From Chitinophaga qingshengii (GTDB taxonomy: Bacteria > Bacteroidota > Bacteroidia > Chitinophagales > Chitinophagaceae): 64,000 bases of DNA. Numbering within the stretch: position 1 is the first letter of the stretch; the number at the start of each line of letters is the position of its first letter. The DNA lies in the NCBI RefSeq assembly GCF_014529935.1, contig NZ_JACVFC010000004.1, positions 186,001 through 250,000 of the forward strand. Reading direction: 5' to 3'. The position numbers and the translations under genes are program-made. The notes under the pieces are model-generated. The model was given only the letters and a program-made list of their open reading frames with translations, was not told where the DNA came from and made no database searches. Shown piece by piece: positions 40,682-48,982 of this stretch.

Positions 40682-41713
40682 CTACTGTTGGAAGGCGTTC
40701 CAGCCTTGTGCCACCAGTTTGAATTTATTACCGCCTTTGGTGTGAATATGCGCTCCTTCGGAGATGTCTGTCATGTAGCCGATGGCGCTGATTTGTTCAT
40801 TGAGCACAATTTTATCGTAGTCCTGCTGTTTCATAGTGAACAGCAGCTCATAATCTTCTCCGCCGCTGAGTGCGCAGGCAGTAGGGTCGAGGCCGAATTT
40901 CAGGGCCATTTCCTTGCTTTCCTGGGCGATCGGAATTTTATCTTCATACAGTACTACGCCCAGGTTGCTTTGTTTGGCGATGTGGAGTATTTCGGAGCTA
41001 AGGCCGTCACTTACATCCATCATGGCGGTAGGTACTATTTCCTGTTCCTGCAGGAATTCGATGATATCCTTGCGGGCTTCCGGTTTCAGTTGCCGTCCGA
41101 TGATATAGGTCTGGTCTTCCAGGTCTGGTTTTACATCCGGGTTTTCCAGGAATATTTTCTTTTCTCTTTCCAGGAGGGTGAGACCGAGGTAAGCGGCGCC
41201 GAGGTCGCCGGTAACGCAGAGCAGGTCGCCTTTCCGGGCAGTAGATCTTTTTACGAACTGGTCAGGTGTTACTTCGCCGATGGCAGTAACGCTGATGATA
41301 AATCCTTTCTGGGAGTTGCTGGTATCGCCGCCGATGAGGTCTACGCCGTATTTTTCGCAGGCAGCGTATACGCCTTCATAAAATTCGTTGAGAGCTTCCA
41401 GTGATACCTTGTTGGAGAAGGCTATGCTCATGGTGATCTGTGTAGGCGTAGCATTCATGGCATAGATATCGGAGAGGTTGACCACCACTGATTTGTAGCC
41501 CAGGTGTTTCAGCGGGGTGTACATGAGGTCGAAGTGGATACCTTCCACGAGCATGTCTGTGCTGATCACCGTTTGTTTGCCGAAATGATCGATGACGGCG
41601 GCATCGTCGCCTACACCGAGTACGGTGCTGGCGTTCTGTATTTCGATGTTCCGGGTGAGATAGTCGATCAGGCCGAATTCTCCCAGGTCTTTTATTTCTG
41701 TTCTTTCTTCCAT
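40682..41713 (-). CDS. thiL: Thiamine-monophosphate kinase
   Basis: A 343-residue ThiL that phosphorylates thiamine monophosphate to the diphosphate cofactor. The N-terminal GEFGLIDYL, VGDDAAVI (Mg/ATP-binding Asp pair), DMLVEGIHFDL, the KSVVVNLSDIYAM helix and GGDTSNS, plus the C-terminal GEDYELLFT are all typical. Length is normal. The inositol-phosphatase-like gene lies 12 bases upstream on the same strand, so they are probably cotranscribed. No other thiamine genes are present in the window. Confidence 0.95.
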   Translation of the reverse strand: MEERTEIKDLGEFGLIDYLTRNIEIQNASTVLGVGDDAAVIDHFGKQTVISTDMLVEGIHFDLMYTPLKHLGYKSVVVNLSDIYAMNATPTQITMSIAFSNKVSLEALNEFYEGVYAACEKYGVDLIGGDTSNSQKGFIISVTAIGEVTPDQFVKRSTARKGDLLCVTGDLGAAYLGLTLLEREKKIFLENPDVKPDLEDQTYIIGRQLKPEARKDIIEFLQEQEIVPTAMMDVSDGLSSEILHIAKQSNLGVVLYEDKIPIAQESKEMALKFGLDPTACALSGGEDYELLFTMKQQDYDKIVLNEQISAIGYMTDISEGAHIHTKGGNKFKLVAQGWNAFQQ

Positions 41714-41725
41714 ATTGTCCAGTAC

Positions 41726-42496
41726 TTATTTACCGTTAATGAGGTGCTTCAATTCACTATGGATATGGCCGTTGGTGGCCAGTATTTCTTTTTGATAAGG
41801 AGAATATTTGTTTCCGGAAAAGTCGGTTACTTTACCGCCGGCTTCTTCTACCATAAGGTATCCGGCAGCGCTGTCCCAGGCTTGCAGGTGGTGTTCCCAG
41901 AAGCCATCGAAACGGCCGCAGGCCACCCAGCAGAGGTCAATAGCTGCGGAACCCAGCCGGCGTACCGGAATACCCTCTTTGATGACCTGTTGCAGTACCT
42001 GTAAGGGGTTGTTATCGCTTTCTTCCCATTTATAGGGAAAGCCGGTGACCAGGCAGGAGGTGGCTATATTGTTTTTGGCAGACACATGGATGGGTTTATC
42101 GTTCAGGGTGGCGCCTTTACCTTTCTCCGCGATGAACAGTTCGTTCATAAAGGGATTATATACCGCTCCCAGTATCATTTCGCCCTCTTTTTCCACGCCG
42201 ATGGAGACACAGCAGATAGGGATACCATTGGCAAAGTTAACGGTTCCGTCTATCGGGTCAATGATCCATTTATAGGCAGAATCGGTTTTGATTGCGCCTA
42301 CTTCTTCGCTGAGAATAAAATGGTCGGGGTAGGTTTCGCGTATGACCTCGATAATTACCGCTTCAGATCTTTTGTCCGCTTCCGTTACAAGGTCGTTGAC
42401 AGTGCTTTTGCTGCTCACTTCAAAAGCCCCGTTAAAATATTGTTGGAGTATTTTTCCGCCGGCTTCAGTAGCTTTGAGTAAAGTAGATTTTAGCAT
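41726..42496 (-). CDS. Inositol-monophosphatase family protein
   Basis: A 256-residue Li+-sensitive-type phosphatase. The first metal site Glu is in ILSEEVGA, the signature IDPIDGTVNFANGIP binds two metals, and the C-terminal AWDSAAGYLMVEEAGG carries the third Asp. Substrates in the superfamily include inositol phosphates, 3'-phosphoadenosine phosphate and fructose bisphosphate; the sequence is SuhB/IMPase-like. ATG 42496 (MLKSTLLKATEAG) is the family-consistent start. Precedes thiL by 12 bases. Confidence 0.92.
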   Translation of the reverse strand: MLKSTLLKATEAGGKILQQYFNGAFEVSSKSTVNDLVTEADKRSEAVIIEVIRETYPDHFILSEEVGAIKTDSAYKWIIDPIDGTVNFANGIPICCVSIGVEKEGEMILGAVYNPFMNELFIAEKGKGATLNDKPIHVSAKNNIATSCLVTGFPYKWEESDNNPLQVLQQVIKEGIPVRRLGSAAIDLCWVACGRFDGFWEHHLQAWDSAAGYLMVEEAGGKVTDFSGNKYSPYQKEILATNGHIHSELKHLINGK

Positions 42497-42627
42497 GCCG
42501 CAAAGGTAAAAACGAATTATCAATTGCCGGTTGCCAATTTTATAGCTTTATTATTAAATAATACATGTGTTATTCGTTAACTTGCAATTCATAAGAGGTA
42601 ATTCACGTTTATATTCATTATTCAACT

Positions 42628-42635
42628 TATTTTTG
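42628..42635 (+). promoter_or_regulatory. Candidate -7 box for the GH3 gene
   Basis: TATTTTTG, followed by CAG, 28 bases before ATG 42663; matches TAnnTTTG. No clear -33 element at 19 bases. Confidence 0.3.
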
Positions 42636-42662
42636 CAGTTCATTTAAAGAGAGGGAAAGTTA

Positions 42663-44207
42663 ATGGCCATCATAGGTAATCTGATTTCCAGGTCACTACG
42701 TATCAGGAAGAAGTTCACGTTTAAGTTAGGTACACCTCGCCAATACCAGCTGCAGGTGCTGCACCGTCTGCTGGAGAAGGCCAAGGATACTGAGTTTGGC
42801 CGGCACTACGATTTCCAGGACATTTTGGACAGTCCGAATTTTATCGGTCAGTACCGGGATAAAATACCCGTGCACAACTATAGCAAGATGCACAAGGAAT
42901 GGTGGTACCGTTGCCTGGAGGGGGAAGCCAACGTTAGCTGGCCGGAGAAGATCAAGTACTTCGCGCTGAGCTCCGGTACTTCTGAATCTGCCAGCAAACA
43001 TATTCCTGTTACCAAAGCCATGCTGAGAACGGTGAAGAAGGTAGGGGTGAAGCAGCTGTACTCCATGGTTAACTTCAATATTCCACCCAAGTCTTTTACC
43101 AAAGGAATCCTGATGCTGGGGGGAACGACCTCCCTTTTTGAAAAAGGGGACTATTACGAGGGCGATATGAGCGGCATCCAGGCCAAGAATATCCCCCGTT
43201 GGTTTCGCCGTTTTTATAAGCCCGGAGGAAGCATTTCCCGCAAGCCTAACTGGGAGCAGCGTATCAAGCTGATTGTCCGTAAAGCGCCTACCTGGGATGT
43301 AGGCACCGTTTGCGGGGTTCCTGCCTGGGTACAGATCGTATTTGAAGAGATCATCAAATACCACGGCGTTAAAAATATTCACGAAATATGGCCTAACCTG
43401 GCTATCTATATTCACGGTGGGGTGTCTTTTGAGCCTTACCGCGACAGCTTCCAGAAATTACTGGGTAAGCCGGTCAACTTCATAGAAACCTACATGGCTT
43501 CTGAAGGTTCTTTCGGGTTCCAGGCGCGCCCGGGTGTAAGAGGTATCAAACTGGTACTCAACGCGGGCATCTTCTACGAATTCATTCCTTTTAATGAAGA
43601 AAATTTTGACGCTGACGGAGAAGTAAAACCGAATCCTAAATCTTACATGATCAACGAGGTGGTGGAAGATGTGGAGTATGCGGTGATGCTGTCTACCTGT
43701 GCCGGCGCCTGGCGTTACCTGATTGGGGACGTGGTGAAATTCACTTCGGTGAAAGAACACGAAATCGTGATCGTAGGCCGTACCAAACAGTTCCTCAGCC
43801 TGGCTGGCGAGCACATGAGCGTCGACAATATGAACAAAGCGATCGATACGGTGCAGAAAAAGATGGGTATTACCATCCGTGAGTTTACCGTAGCCGGTTT
43901 CCCATACGAAAACCTGTTCGCCCACCGTTGGTATATTGGCACAGACCAACCCGTAGCTGATATAGCCCGTATGCGGGAAATCATCGACCAAACACTGGCG
44001 GAAGTGAATGATGACTACGCGGTGGAAAGAACATCTGCGCTGAAAGAAGTGTTCGTGGAAGTGTTGCCTAACGAAGTATTCATCGATTATCTCCGTTGCA
44101 AAGGCAAGGAAGGGGCGATGAACAAATTCCCACGGGTGATGAAAGGAGACAAACTGAAAGACTGGGAGAAGTTCCTGGCTGGTAAAACAGTGAAGCATCA
44201 GGCATAA
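42663..44207 (+). CDS. GH3 family acyl-adenylating enzyme
   Basis: A 514-residue bacterial homologue of the plant GH3 acyl acid-amido synthetases (adenylate-forming ANL-like fold). Family marks: the ATP-binding FALSSGTSESASKHIPVT, YMASEGSFGFQ, the YEFIPFN segment and YRYLIGDVVKF-like AWRYLIGDVVKFTS, and the C-terminal domain with GRTKQFLSLAGEHM. Plant enzymes conjugate jasmonate or auxin with amino acids; bacterial members are widespread in Bacteroidota with no agreed role. A LysE-type exporter follows after 23 bases, so the product may be an exported amino acid conjugate (speculative). Confidence 0.9.
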   Translation: MAIIGNLISRSLRIRKKFTFKLGTPRQYQLQVLHRLLEKAKDTEFGRHYDFQDILDSPNFIGQYRDKIPVHNYSKMHKEWWYRCLEGEANVSWPEKIKYFALSSGTSESASKHIPVTKAMLRTVKKVGVKQLYSMVNFNIPPKSFTKGILMLGGTTSLFEKGDYYEGDMSGIQAKNIPRWFRRFYKPGGSISRKPNWEQRIKLIVRKAPTWDVGTVCGVPAWVQIVFEEIIKYHGVKNIHEIWPNLAIYIHGGVSFEPYRDSFQKLLGKPVNFIETYMASEGSFGFQARPGVRGIKLVLNAGIFYEFIPFNEENFDADGEVKPNPKSYMINEVVEDVEYAVMLSTCAGAWRYLIGDVVKFTSVKEHEIVIVGRTKQFLSLAGEHMSVDNMNKAIDTVQKKMGITIREFTVAGFPYENLFAHRWYIGTDQPVADIARMREIIDQTLAEVNDDYAVERTSALKEVFVEVLPNEVFIDYLRCKGKEGAMNKFPRVMKGDKLKDWEKFLAGKTVKHQA

Positions 44208-44230
44208 TCCGTGACCCCGAATATATACGC

Positions 44231-44869
44231 ATGATAACATCAATTGTAGCAGGATTAGGACTGGGTTTATTTCTGTCGTTATCGGTGGGGCCTGTAATAT
44301 TCGCCATCATCAAGTACAGTATTAATAATGGTTTCAAGGCAGGCATCGCGTTCGCGCTGGGCGTGTCTTTGAGCGATATTATGTTTGTACTGACCGGCAA
44401 TCTGGCCACGTCCTTTATCAGCGGACTGGAAGAATACAAACGTTCCATTGGTGTGGTAGGTGGTTTCCTGCTCATCGGGATGGGCGTGTACGGACTGTTC
44501 TTTAAGAAGGTGAAGATCAGTACCGGCGAAGAAAAACCGGAAATGTTCCGTACCCACGACTACCTGAAGATATGGCTGGCCGGTTTTCTGATGAATACCC
44601 TCAATCCCGGCGTTATTATCTTCTGGCTGGGCGTATGTGTAGCCAATAGCGCCACCACCGTAGGACACCGTTTTGTGATGTACACCGTATGTCTCACCCT
44701 GGTACTCTCCGCCGATATCCTCAAGGTATTTGTTTCCGACAAAATCCGTCATAAACTTACCCTCACCAACGTAGAATGGCTTAACCGCATCGCCGGTGCC
44801 AGCATGATTATTTTCGGTGTGGTGCTGTTGTATAAAGTGATGTTTGAGCTGGGAGCATTAGGCCATTAA
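44231..44869 (+). CDS. LysE/RhtB family amino-acid exporter
   Basis: A 212-residue inner-membrane protein with about six helices. The N-terminal GLGLGLFLSLSVGPVIFAIIK, the KAGIAFALGVSLSDIMFVLTG and the NTLNPGVIIFWLG segment with its conserved NP..W are characteristic of LysE/RhtB. Typical substrates are basic or neutral amino acids or homoserine lactones. Located directly after the GH3-family gene, probably in the same transcript; a 24-bp hairpin terminator follows. Confidence 0.92.
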   Translation: MITSIVAGLGLGLFLSLSVGPVIFAIIKYSINNGFKAGIAFALGVSLSDIMFVLTGNLATSFISGLEEYKRSIGVVGGFLLIGMGVYGLFFKKVKISTGEEKPEMFRTHDYLKIWLAGFLMNTLNPGVIIFWLGVCVANSATTVGHRFVMYTVCLTLVLSADILKVFVSDKIRHKLTLTNVEWLNRIAGASMIIFGVVLLYKVMFELGALGH

Positions 44870-44903
44870 CAGCGGTAGAAGAGTAAGATTTTATCCCGAT
44901 AAA

Positions 44904-44954
44904 ATAAAAGAAGAAGGCCCTTTGATACCATATCAAAGGGCCTTCTTCTTTTAT
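44904..44954. terminator. Bidirectional terminator between lysE-like and korB-like genes
   Basis: A perfect 24-bp stem: 44904-44927 with 44931-44954, 3-base loop CCA. GC core AAGGCCCTTTG with A-rich left and T-rich right ends, between convergent genes. Confidence 0.9.
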
Positions 44955-44969
44955 AAACTATTGGTGGTA

Positions 44970-46007
44970 TCAGGCTGTAATAGTCCACGTTTCACTACCT
45001 GCCAGTAACTTGTCCAGATCGCCGGGACCTTTCCTGGAGAGGGCATCTTCCAGCTGGGCGGCCATTACTGCTTCGTAGGTAGGACGCTGGGTCTGGTAAA
45101 ATACGCCGAAAGGACGGGGCATATGGCCTTCAATGCGCGGGTCATCGAACAGGCGGGTCAGCAGTTGCGCTTTATAGAAGTCGCTTTCGTCGTGTATCCA
45201 GAGATCGTTGGCGCTGTATTCGCTGCCCAGTTCCACTACTACGGGTTTGATACCATCGAGGCGGATACCTTTATTTTTCTGGGCGCCGAAGATCAGGGGC
45301 TGTCCTTGTTCTACGAACAGGGTTTCTTCCGCCTTGCTGCTTTTTTCGGTGAATATCTCAAAAGCGCCGTCGTTGAAGATGTTACAGTTCTGGTATATTT
45401 CCAGGAAGGATGCGCCTTTATGGGCGTGGCTGCGTTTCAGCAGTTCCTGGAGGTGTTTCGGATCACGGTCCATGCTGCGGGCAATGAAGGTGGCGTCAGC
45501 GCCCAGTGCCAGTGCCAGCGGGTTGAACGGGTGATCGATACTGCCGAAAGGAGTGGATTTGGTGACCTTGTTCTCTTCGGAAGTAGGTGAATACTGTCCT
45601 TTTGTTAAACCATAAATCTGGTTGTTGAACAACATTACATTCACATCGAAGTTACGGCGCAGCAGGTGGATGGTGTGGTTACCACCGATGGACAGGCCGT
45701 CACCGTCACCGGTAACGATCCATACGCTCAGCTCCGGACGGGTAGCTTTCAGGCCGGAAGCGATGGCGGTAGCACGCCCGTGGATCGAGTGCATGCCGTA
45801 AGTATTCATGTAATAGGGGAAACGCGAAGAACAACCGATACCGGAAACGATCACAATATTTTCGCGGGGAATACCCAGCGAAGGCATAATAGTTTGTACC
45901 TGTTTAAGTATAGAGTAGTCGCCGCAGCCAGGGCACCAGCGTACTTCCTGGTCCGTTGCAAAATCTTTGGCTGTTAAGGCCTGCGGAGCTATAGTTGCTG
46001 TTGACAT
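44970..46007 (-). CDS. korB: 2-oxoacid:ferredoxin oxidoreductase, beta subunit
   Basis: A 345-residue TPP-binding subunit of a 2-oxoglutarate (or pyruvate) ferredoxin oxidoreductase. The N-terminus has RWCPGCGDYSIL, then GIGCSSRFPYYM, HGRATAIASGLK, the TPP/Mg motif VTGDGDGLSIGGNH and FNNQIYGLTKGQYSPTSEE. It couples oxidative decarboxylation of the 2-oxoacid to ferredoxin reduction. Normally it pairs with an alpha/gamma subunit encoded next to it; here the adjacent upstream gene is AhpD-like and no alpha subunit is in the window. Gene symbol is by family resemblance; 2-oxoglutarate as substrate is the usual assignment for this wording. Confidence 0.9.
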   Translation of the reverse strand: MSTATIAPQALTAKDFATDQEVRWCPGCGDYSILKQVQTIMPSLGIPRENIVIVSGIGCSSRFPYYMNTYGMHSIHGRATAIASGLKATRPELSVWIVTGDGDGLSIGGNHTIHLLRRNFDVNVMLFNNQIYGLTKGQYSPTSEENKVTKSTPFGSIDHPFNPLALALGADATFIARSMDRDPKHLQELLKRSHAHKGASFLEIYQNCNIFNDGAFEIFTEKSSKAEETLFVEQGQPLIFGAQKNKGIRLDGIKPVVVELGSEYSANDLWIHDESDFYKAQLLTRLFDDPRIEGHMPRPFGVFYQTQRPTYEAVMAAQLEDALSRKGPGDLDKLLAGSETWTITA

Positions 46008-46055
46008 TTGTATGAGTTAAATATATATGAGTATATGTATATATAGTCTGTAAAG

Positions 46056-46400
46056 TTACTGATTATTCAGCTCTTCCCAATATTCTGCTGCCCGGCGGGT
46101 ATGCGGAATAACGATAGTACCTCCCACAATGTTGGCAACGGCAAAAATCTCATACATCTCCTCTGTACTGATGCCCTGTTCATGGCATTTTCCCAGGTGG
46201 TATTTAATGCAGTCATCACAACGAAGCACCATCGATGCCACCAAACCCAGCATTTCCTTGGTTTTAGTACTGAGCGCGCCCTCGGCATAGGTGTTGGTAT
46301 CGAGATTGAAGAGCCTGTTAATCACTTTGTTCTGCTTTCCCAAAATGACTTCGTTCATCTTTGCACGGTAGTCGTTGAACTCTTGTATCGTATTTGACAT
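46056..46400 (-). CDS. Carboxymuconolactone decarboxylase/AhpD-like protein
   Basis: A 114-residue all-helical protein of the CMD family. The redox-type CxxC is in LRCDDCIKYHLGKCHEQG with a conserved His three residues on, the pattern of AhpD-like peroxidase/disulfide reductases rather than of the lactone decarboxylase. It lies upstream of the oxidoreductase beta subunit on the same strand, 48 bases apart. Could protect the oxygen-sensitive enzyme, but that is speculation. Confidence 0.88.
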   Translation of the reverse strand: MSNTIQEFNDYRAKMNEVILGKQNKVINRLFNLDTNTYAEGALSTKTKEMLGLVASMVLRCDDCIKYHLGKCHEQGISTEEMYEIFAVANIVGGTIVIPHTRRAAEYWEELNNQ

Positions 46401-46644
46401 ATAAATCCTTTATGATTGTTTAACGGATGGTTTCACAGGGATAAAGCTATGAAAGTGTTTACAAATATAGACTAATCTACTGGTCGAGTAGACTATTCGG
46501 CCTATAATGTATGATTATGGGCAATAACTAAAAGTTATATTCATAATTTCTTCATTAAAAAAGTCTATTGGTATGGTGGACTATTTGTATATTGTCCGAT
46601 ATACCAACTTTCTTTTGTCAACCAACATATCTGAACCTCTGATT

Positions 46645-48858
46645 ATGAAAAAAACGTTTTTTTACCCGCTGCTGGCTGTATGCCTGTACACCGGCAGTAC
46701 TGTACTGGCGCAGGACCGGAAAATGCTCGGTTATACCGACAGCGAAGCCACCCGCCAGCAACAGCTGGAAGCCCGTTTTGACCAACATCTCAGCAGCACT
46801 CACCTTGGCGAAACCATTAAATCCCTTTCCTCACAGCCTCACCACATCGGTTCGGCCCGTGGTAAAGCCGTAGCGGAAGATATCCTGCAACGGTTTAAAA
46901 GCTACGGCTGGGATGCGGAAATTGTTACCTACCAGGTATTGTTTCCCACGCCTAAAGAACGCCTGCTGGAAATGACCGGCCCCACCACCTACAAAGCTGT
47001 ATTAAAAGAACCAGCCCTCAAAGAAGACGGTACTTCCGGCCAGGAAGGCCAGCTGCCTACCTACAACTGCTGGAGCGCCGATGGAGACGTAACAGCGCCG
47101 CTGGTATTCGTCAACTACGGCCTGCCGGAAGATTATGAATACCTGGAGCGCGCCGGCGTGGACGTACGGGGCAAAATTGTGATCGCCAAATACGGCCGTT
47201 CCTGGCGGGGCATTAAACCCAAAGTAGCGCAGGAACACGGCGCTATCGGTTGTATTATTTACTCCGACCCTAAAGACGATGGTTATGTGGCTGGTGAGGT
47301 ATACCCGCAGGGCGCTTTCAAAAATGAATACGGTGTACAACGGGGTTCTATCATGGACATGGTTATTTACCCCGGCGATCCGCTGACACCCAATATCGGC
47401 GCTACCGCCAACGCCAGGCGGCTGGACCGTCAGCAGGCAACCAATCTGTTGAAAATACCGGTACTGCCTATCAGTTATCACGACGCAGCCCCGCTGTTAA
47501 AGGCACTGGATGGCCCTGTAGCTCCCGATGCCTGGCGGGGCGGCCTGCCTTTCACCTATCACATCGGCCCAGGCAAAACCAAAGTACACCTGAAGCTGGT
47601 GTTCAACTGGGATATGAAGCCCTGCCATAACGTGATTGCGAAGATGAAAGGCAGTGAAGAACCGGATCAATGGGTGGTACGGGGTAATCACCACGATGCC
47701 TGGGTAAATGGCGCGGCAGATCCTATCAGTGGCCTCGCTGCATTGCTAGAGGAAGCGAAGGCGATCGGCGAACTAAGCAAGGATGGTTTTAAACCCCGCC
47801 GCACGCTGGTATATTGTGCGTGGGATGGTGAAGAACCGGGCTTGCTCGGTTCTACCGAATGGGTGGAAGATCACGCTGCCGAACTACAGGAAAAAGCGGT
47901 GGTCTACATCAACTCTGACGGTAACGGCCGCGGATTCCTCAACGCCAGCGGTTCCCATGCCTTCGAAACACTGATTAACCAGGTAGGGCGCGACATCATC
48001 GATCCACAAACGAAAGTCAGCATACTGGCCCGCCGCCAGGCTTTTGACGTGTTGCGGGCGGCTACCGTCAAACAAAAGAAAGAAAAGCTGGCCCGTCAGG
48101 GGATTACCATCAACGCGATGGGCTCCGGCTCCGATTACTCTTCTTTCCTGCAACACCTGGGTGTACCTTCACTCGACCTGGGCTTCGGTGGCGAAGATGC
48201 CGGCGGGGAATATCACTCCATCTATGATTCGTATGATAACTATGTACGGTTCAAAGATCCCACTTTCAGCTATGGTGTTGTTTTGTCACAAACTGCCGGT
48301 CATACGGCATTGCGTATAGCCAATGCCGTTACCCTGCCTTTTGATTTCCGGAAATTGTATGAAACGGTGAATGGATATGTGAACGAGCTGACAGAACTGG
48401 CCTCCGACCTGCGGGAATCCACCGCATTGGAAAATCAGCTCCTCCGCGAAAATAAATACCAGCTGGCTGCTGATACAGCCAAACACTTGTCGCCCCCGCC
48501 CGTAAGGGCTGCCGTGCCTTTCATCGATTTTGCCCCTATACAGAATGCATTGGTTGCACTGGATACCGTTACCCAGGGTTTCTCCGGTAAACTGGCTGCC
48601 AATAAACCACAATTGAATAAACAACTTTATCAGGCCGAACAACAGCTGTTAAACGAAAAAGGCTTGCCTTCCCGTGCCTGGTATAAACATACCTTATATG
48701 CCCCGGGCTTCTATACCGGCTATGGTGTGAAAACTATCCCGGGTGTGAGGGAAGCGCTTGAACAACGTCGCTGGCAGGAAGCCGGAGAGCAGATAGATGC
48801 AGCGGCAGCGGCTATCAGCCGGCTGGCTAAATACCTGCAAACATTGACAACGAATTGA
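46645..48858 (+). CDS. M28 metallopeptidase, PSMA/transferrin-receptor-like
   Basis: A 737-residue secreted glutamate-carboxypeptidase-II-like enzyme. Signal peptide MKKTFFYPLLAVCLYTGSTVLAQ, a PA domain (about 110-300; GAIGCIIYSDPKDDGY), the di-zinc peptidase core (GNHHDAW, NGAADPISG, WDGEEPGLLGSTEW, NSDGNG, GGEYHSIYDSYDNYV; ligands complete) and a C-terminal helical dimerisation domain (about 590-737). It would cleave C-terminal or N-terminal residues from small peptides in the periplasm or outside. Start ATG 46645 chosen at the signal peptide. No overlap with neighbours; tandem hairpins follow the stop. Confidence 0.94.
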   Translation: MKKTFFYPLLAVCLYTGSTVLAQDRKMLGYTDSEATRQQQLEARFDQHLSSTHLGETIKSLSSQPHHIGSARGKAVAEDILQRFKSYGWDAEIVTYQVLFPTPKERLLEMTGPTTYKAVLKEPALKEDGTSGQEGQLPTYNCWSADGDVTAPLVFVNYGLPEDYEYLERAGVDVRGKIVIAKYGRSWRGIKPKVAQEHGAIGCIIYSDPKDDGYVAGEVYPQGAFKNEYGVQRGSIMDMVIYPGDPLTPNIGATANARRLDRQQATNLLKIPVLPISYHDAAPLLKALDGPVAPDAWRGGLPFTYHIGPGKTKVHLKLVFNWDMKPCHNVIAKMKGSEEPDQWVVRGNHHDAWVNGAADPISGLAALLEEAKAIGELSKDGFKPRRTLVYCAWDGEEPGLLGSTEWVEDHAAELQEKAVVYINSDGNGRGFLNASGSHAFETLINQVGRDIIDPQTKVSILARRQAFDVLRAATVKQKKEKLARQGITINAMGSGSDYSSFLQHLGVPSLDLGFGGEDAGGEYHSIYDSYDNYVRFKDPTFSYGVVLSQTAGHTALRIANAVTLPFDFRKLYETVNGYVNELTELASDLRESTALENQLLRENKYQLAADTAKHLSPPPVRAAVPFIDFAPIQNALVALDTVTQGFSGKLAANKPQLNKQLYQAEQQLLNEKGLPSRAWYKHTLYAPGFYTGYGVKTIPGVREALEQRRWQEAGEQIDAAAAAISRLAKYLQTLTTN

Positions 48859-48861
48859 TGG

Positions 48862-48940
48862 ATTTGCATCCCCGCCACGTGGAATGGTGGGGATGCAAAC
48901 GCAGAAACCCAGGGCTGAAGCCCTGGGTTTCTGCGTTTTT
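48862..48940. repeat. Two tandem hairpins after the PSMA-like gene
   Basis: First hairpin about 48863-48898: TTTGCATCCCC.. pairs with the complementary GGGGATGCAAA. Second: 48900-48916 pairs with 48919-48935 (CAGAAACCCAGGGCT and complement), loop TGA, then five T. Serves as terminator; the second hairpin resembles REP-type palindromes with the GGGCTGAAGCCC core. Confidence 0.75.
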
Positions 48941-48982
48941 CCGAATACGCCTATACGTTGTAGCACGGGGTACCCGCTACCA

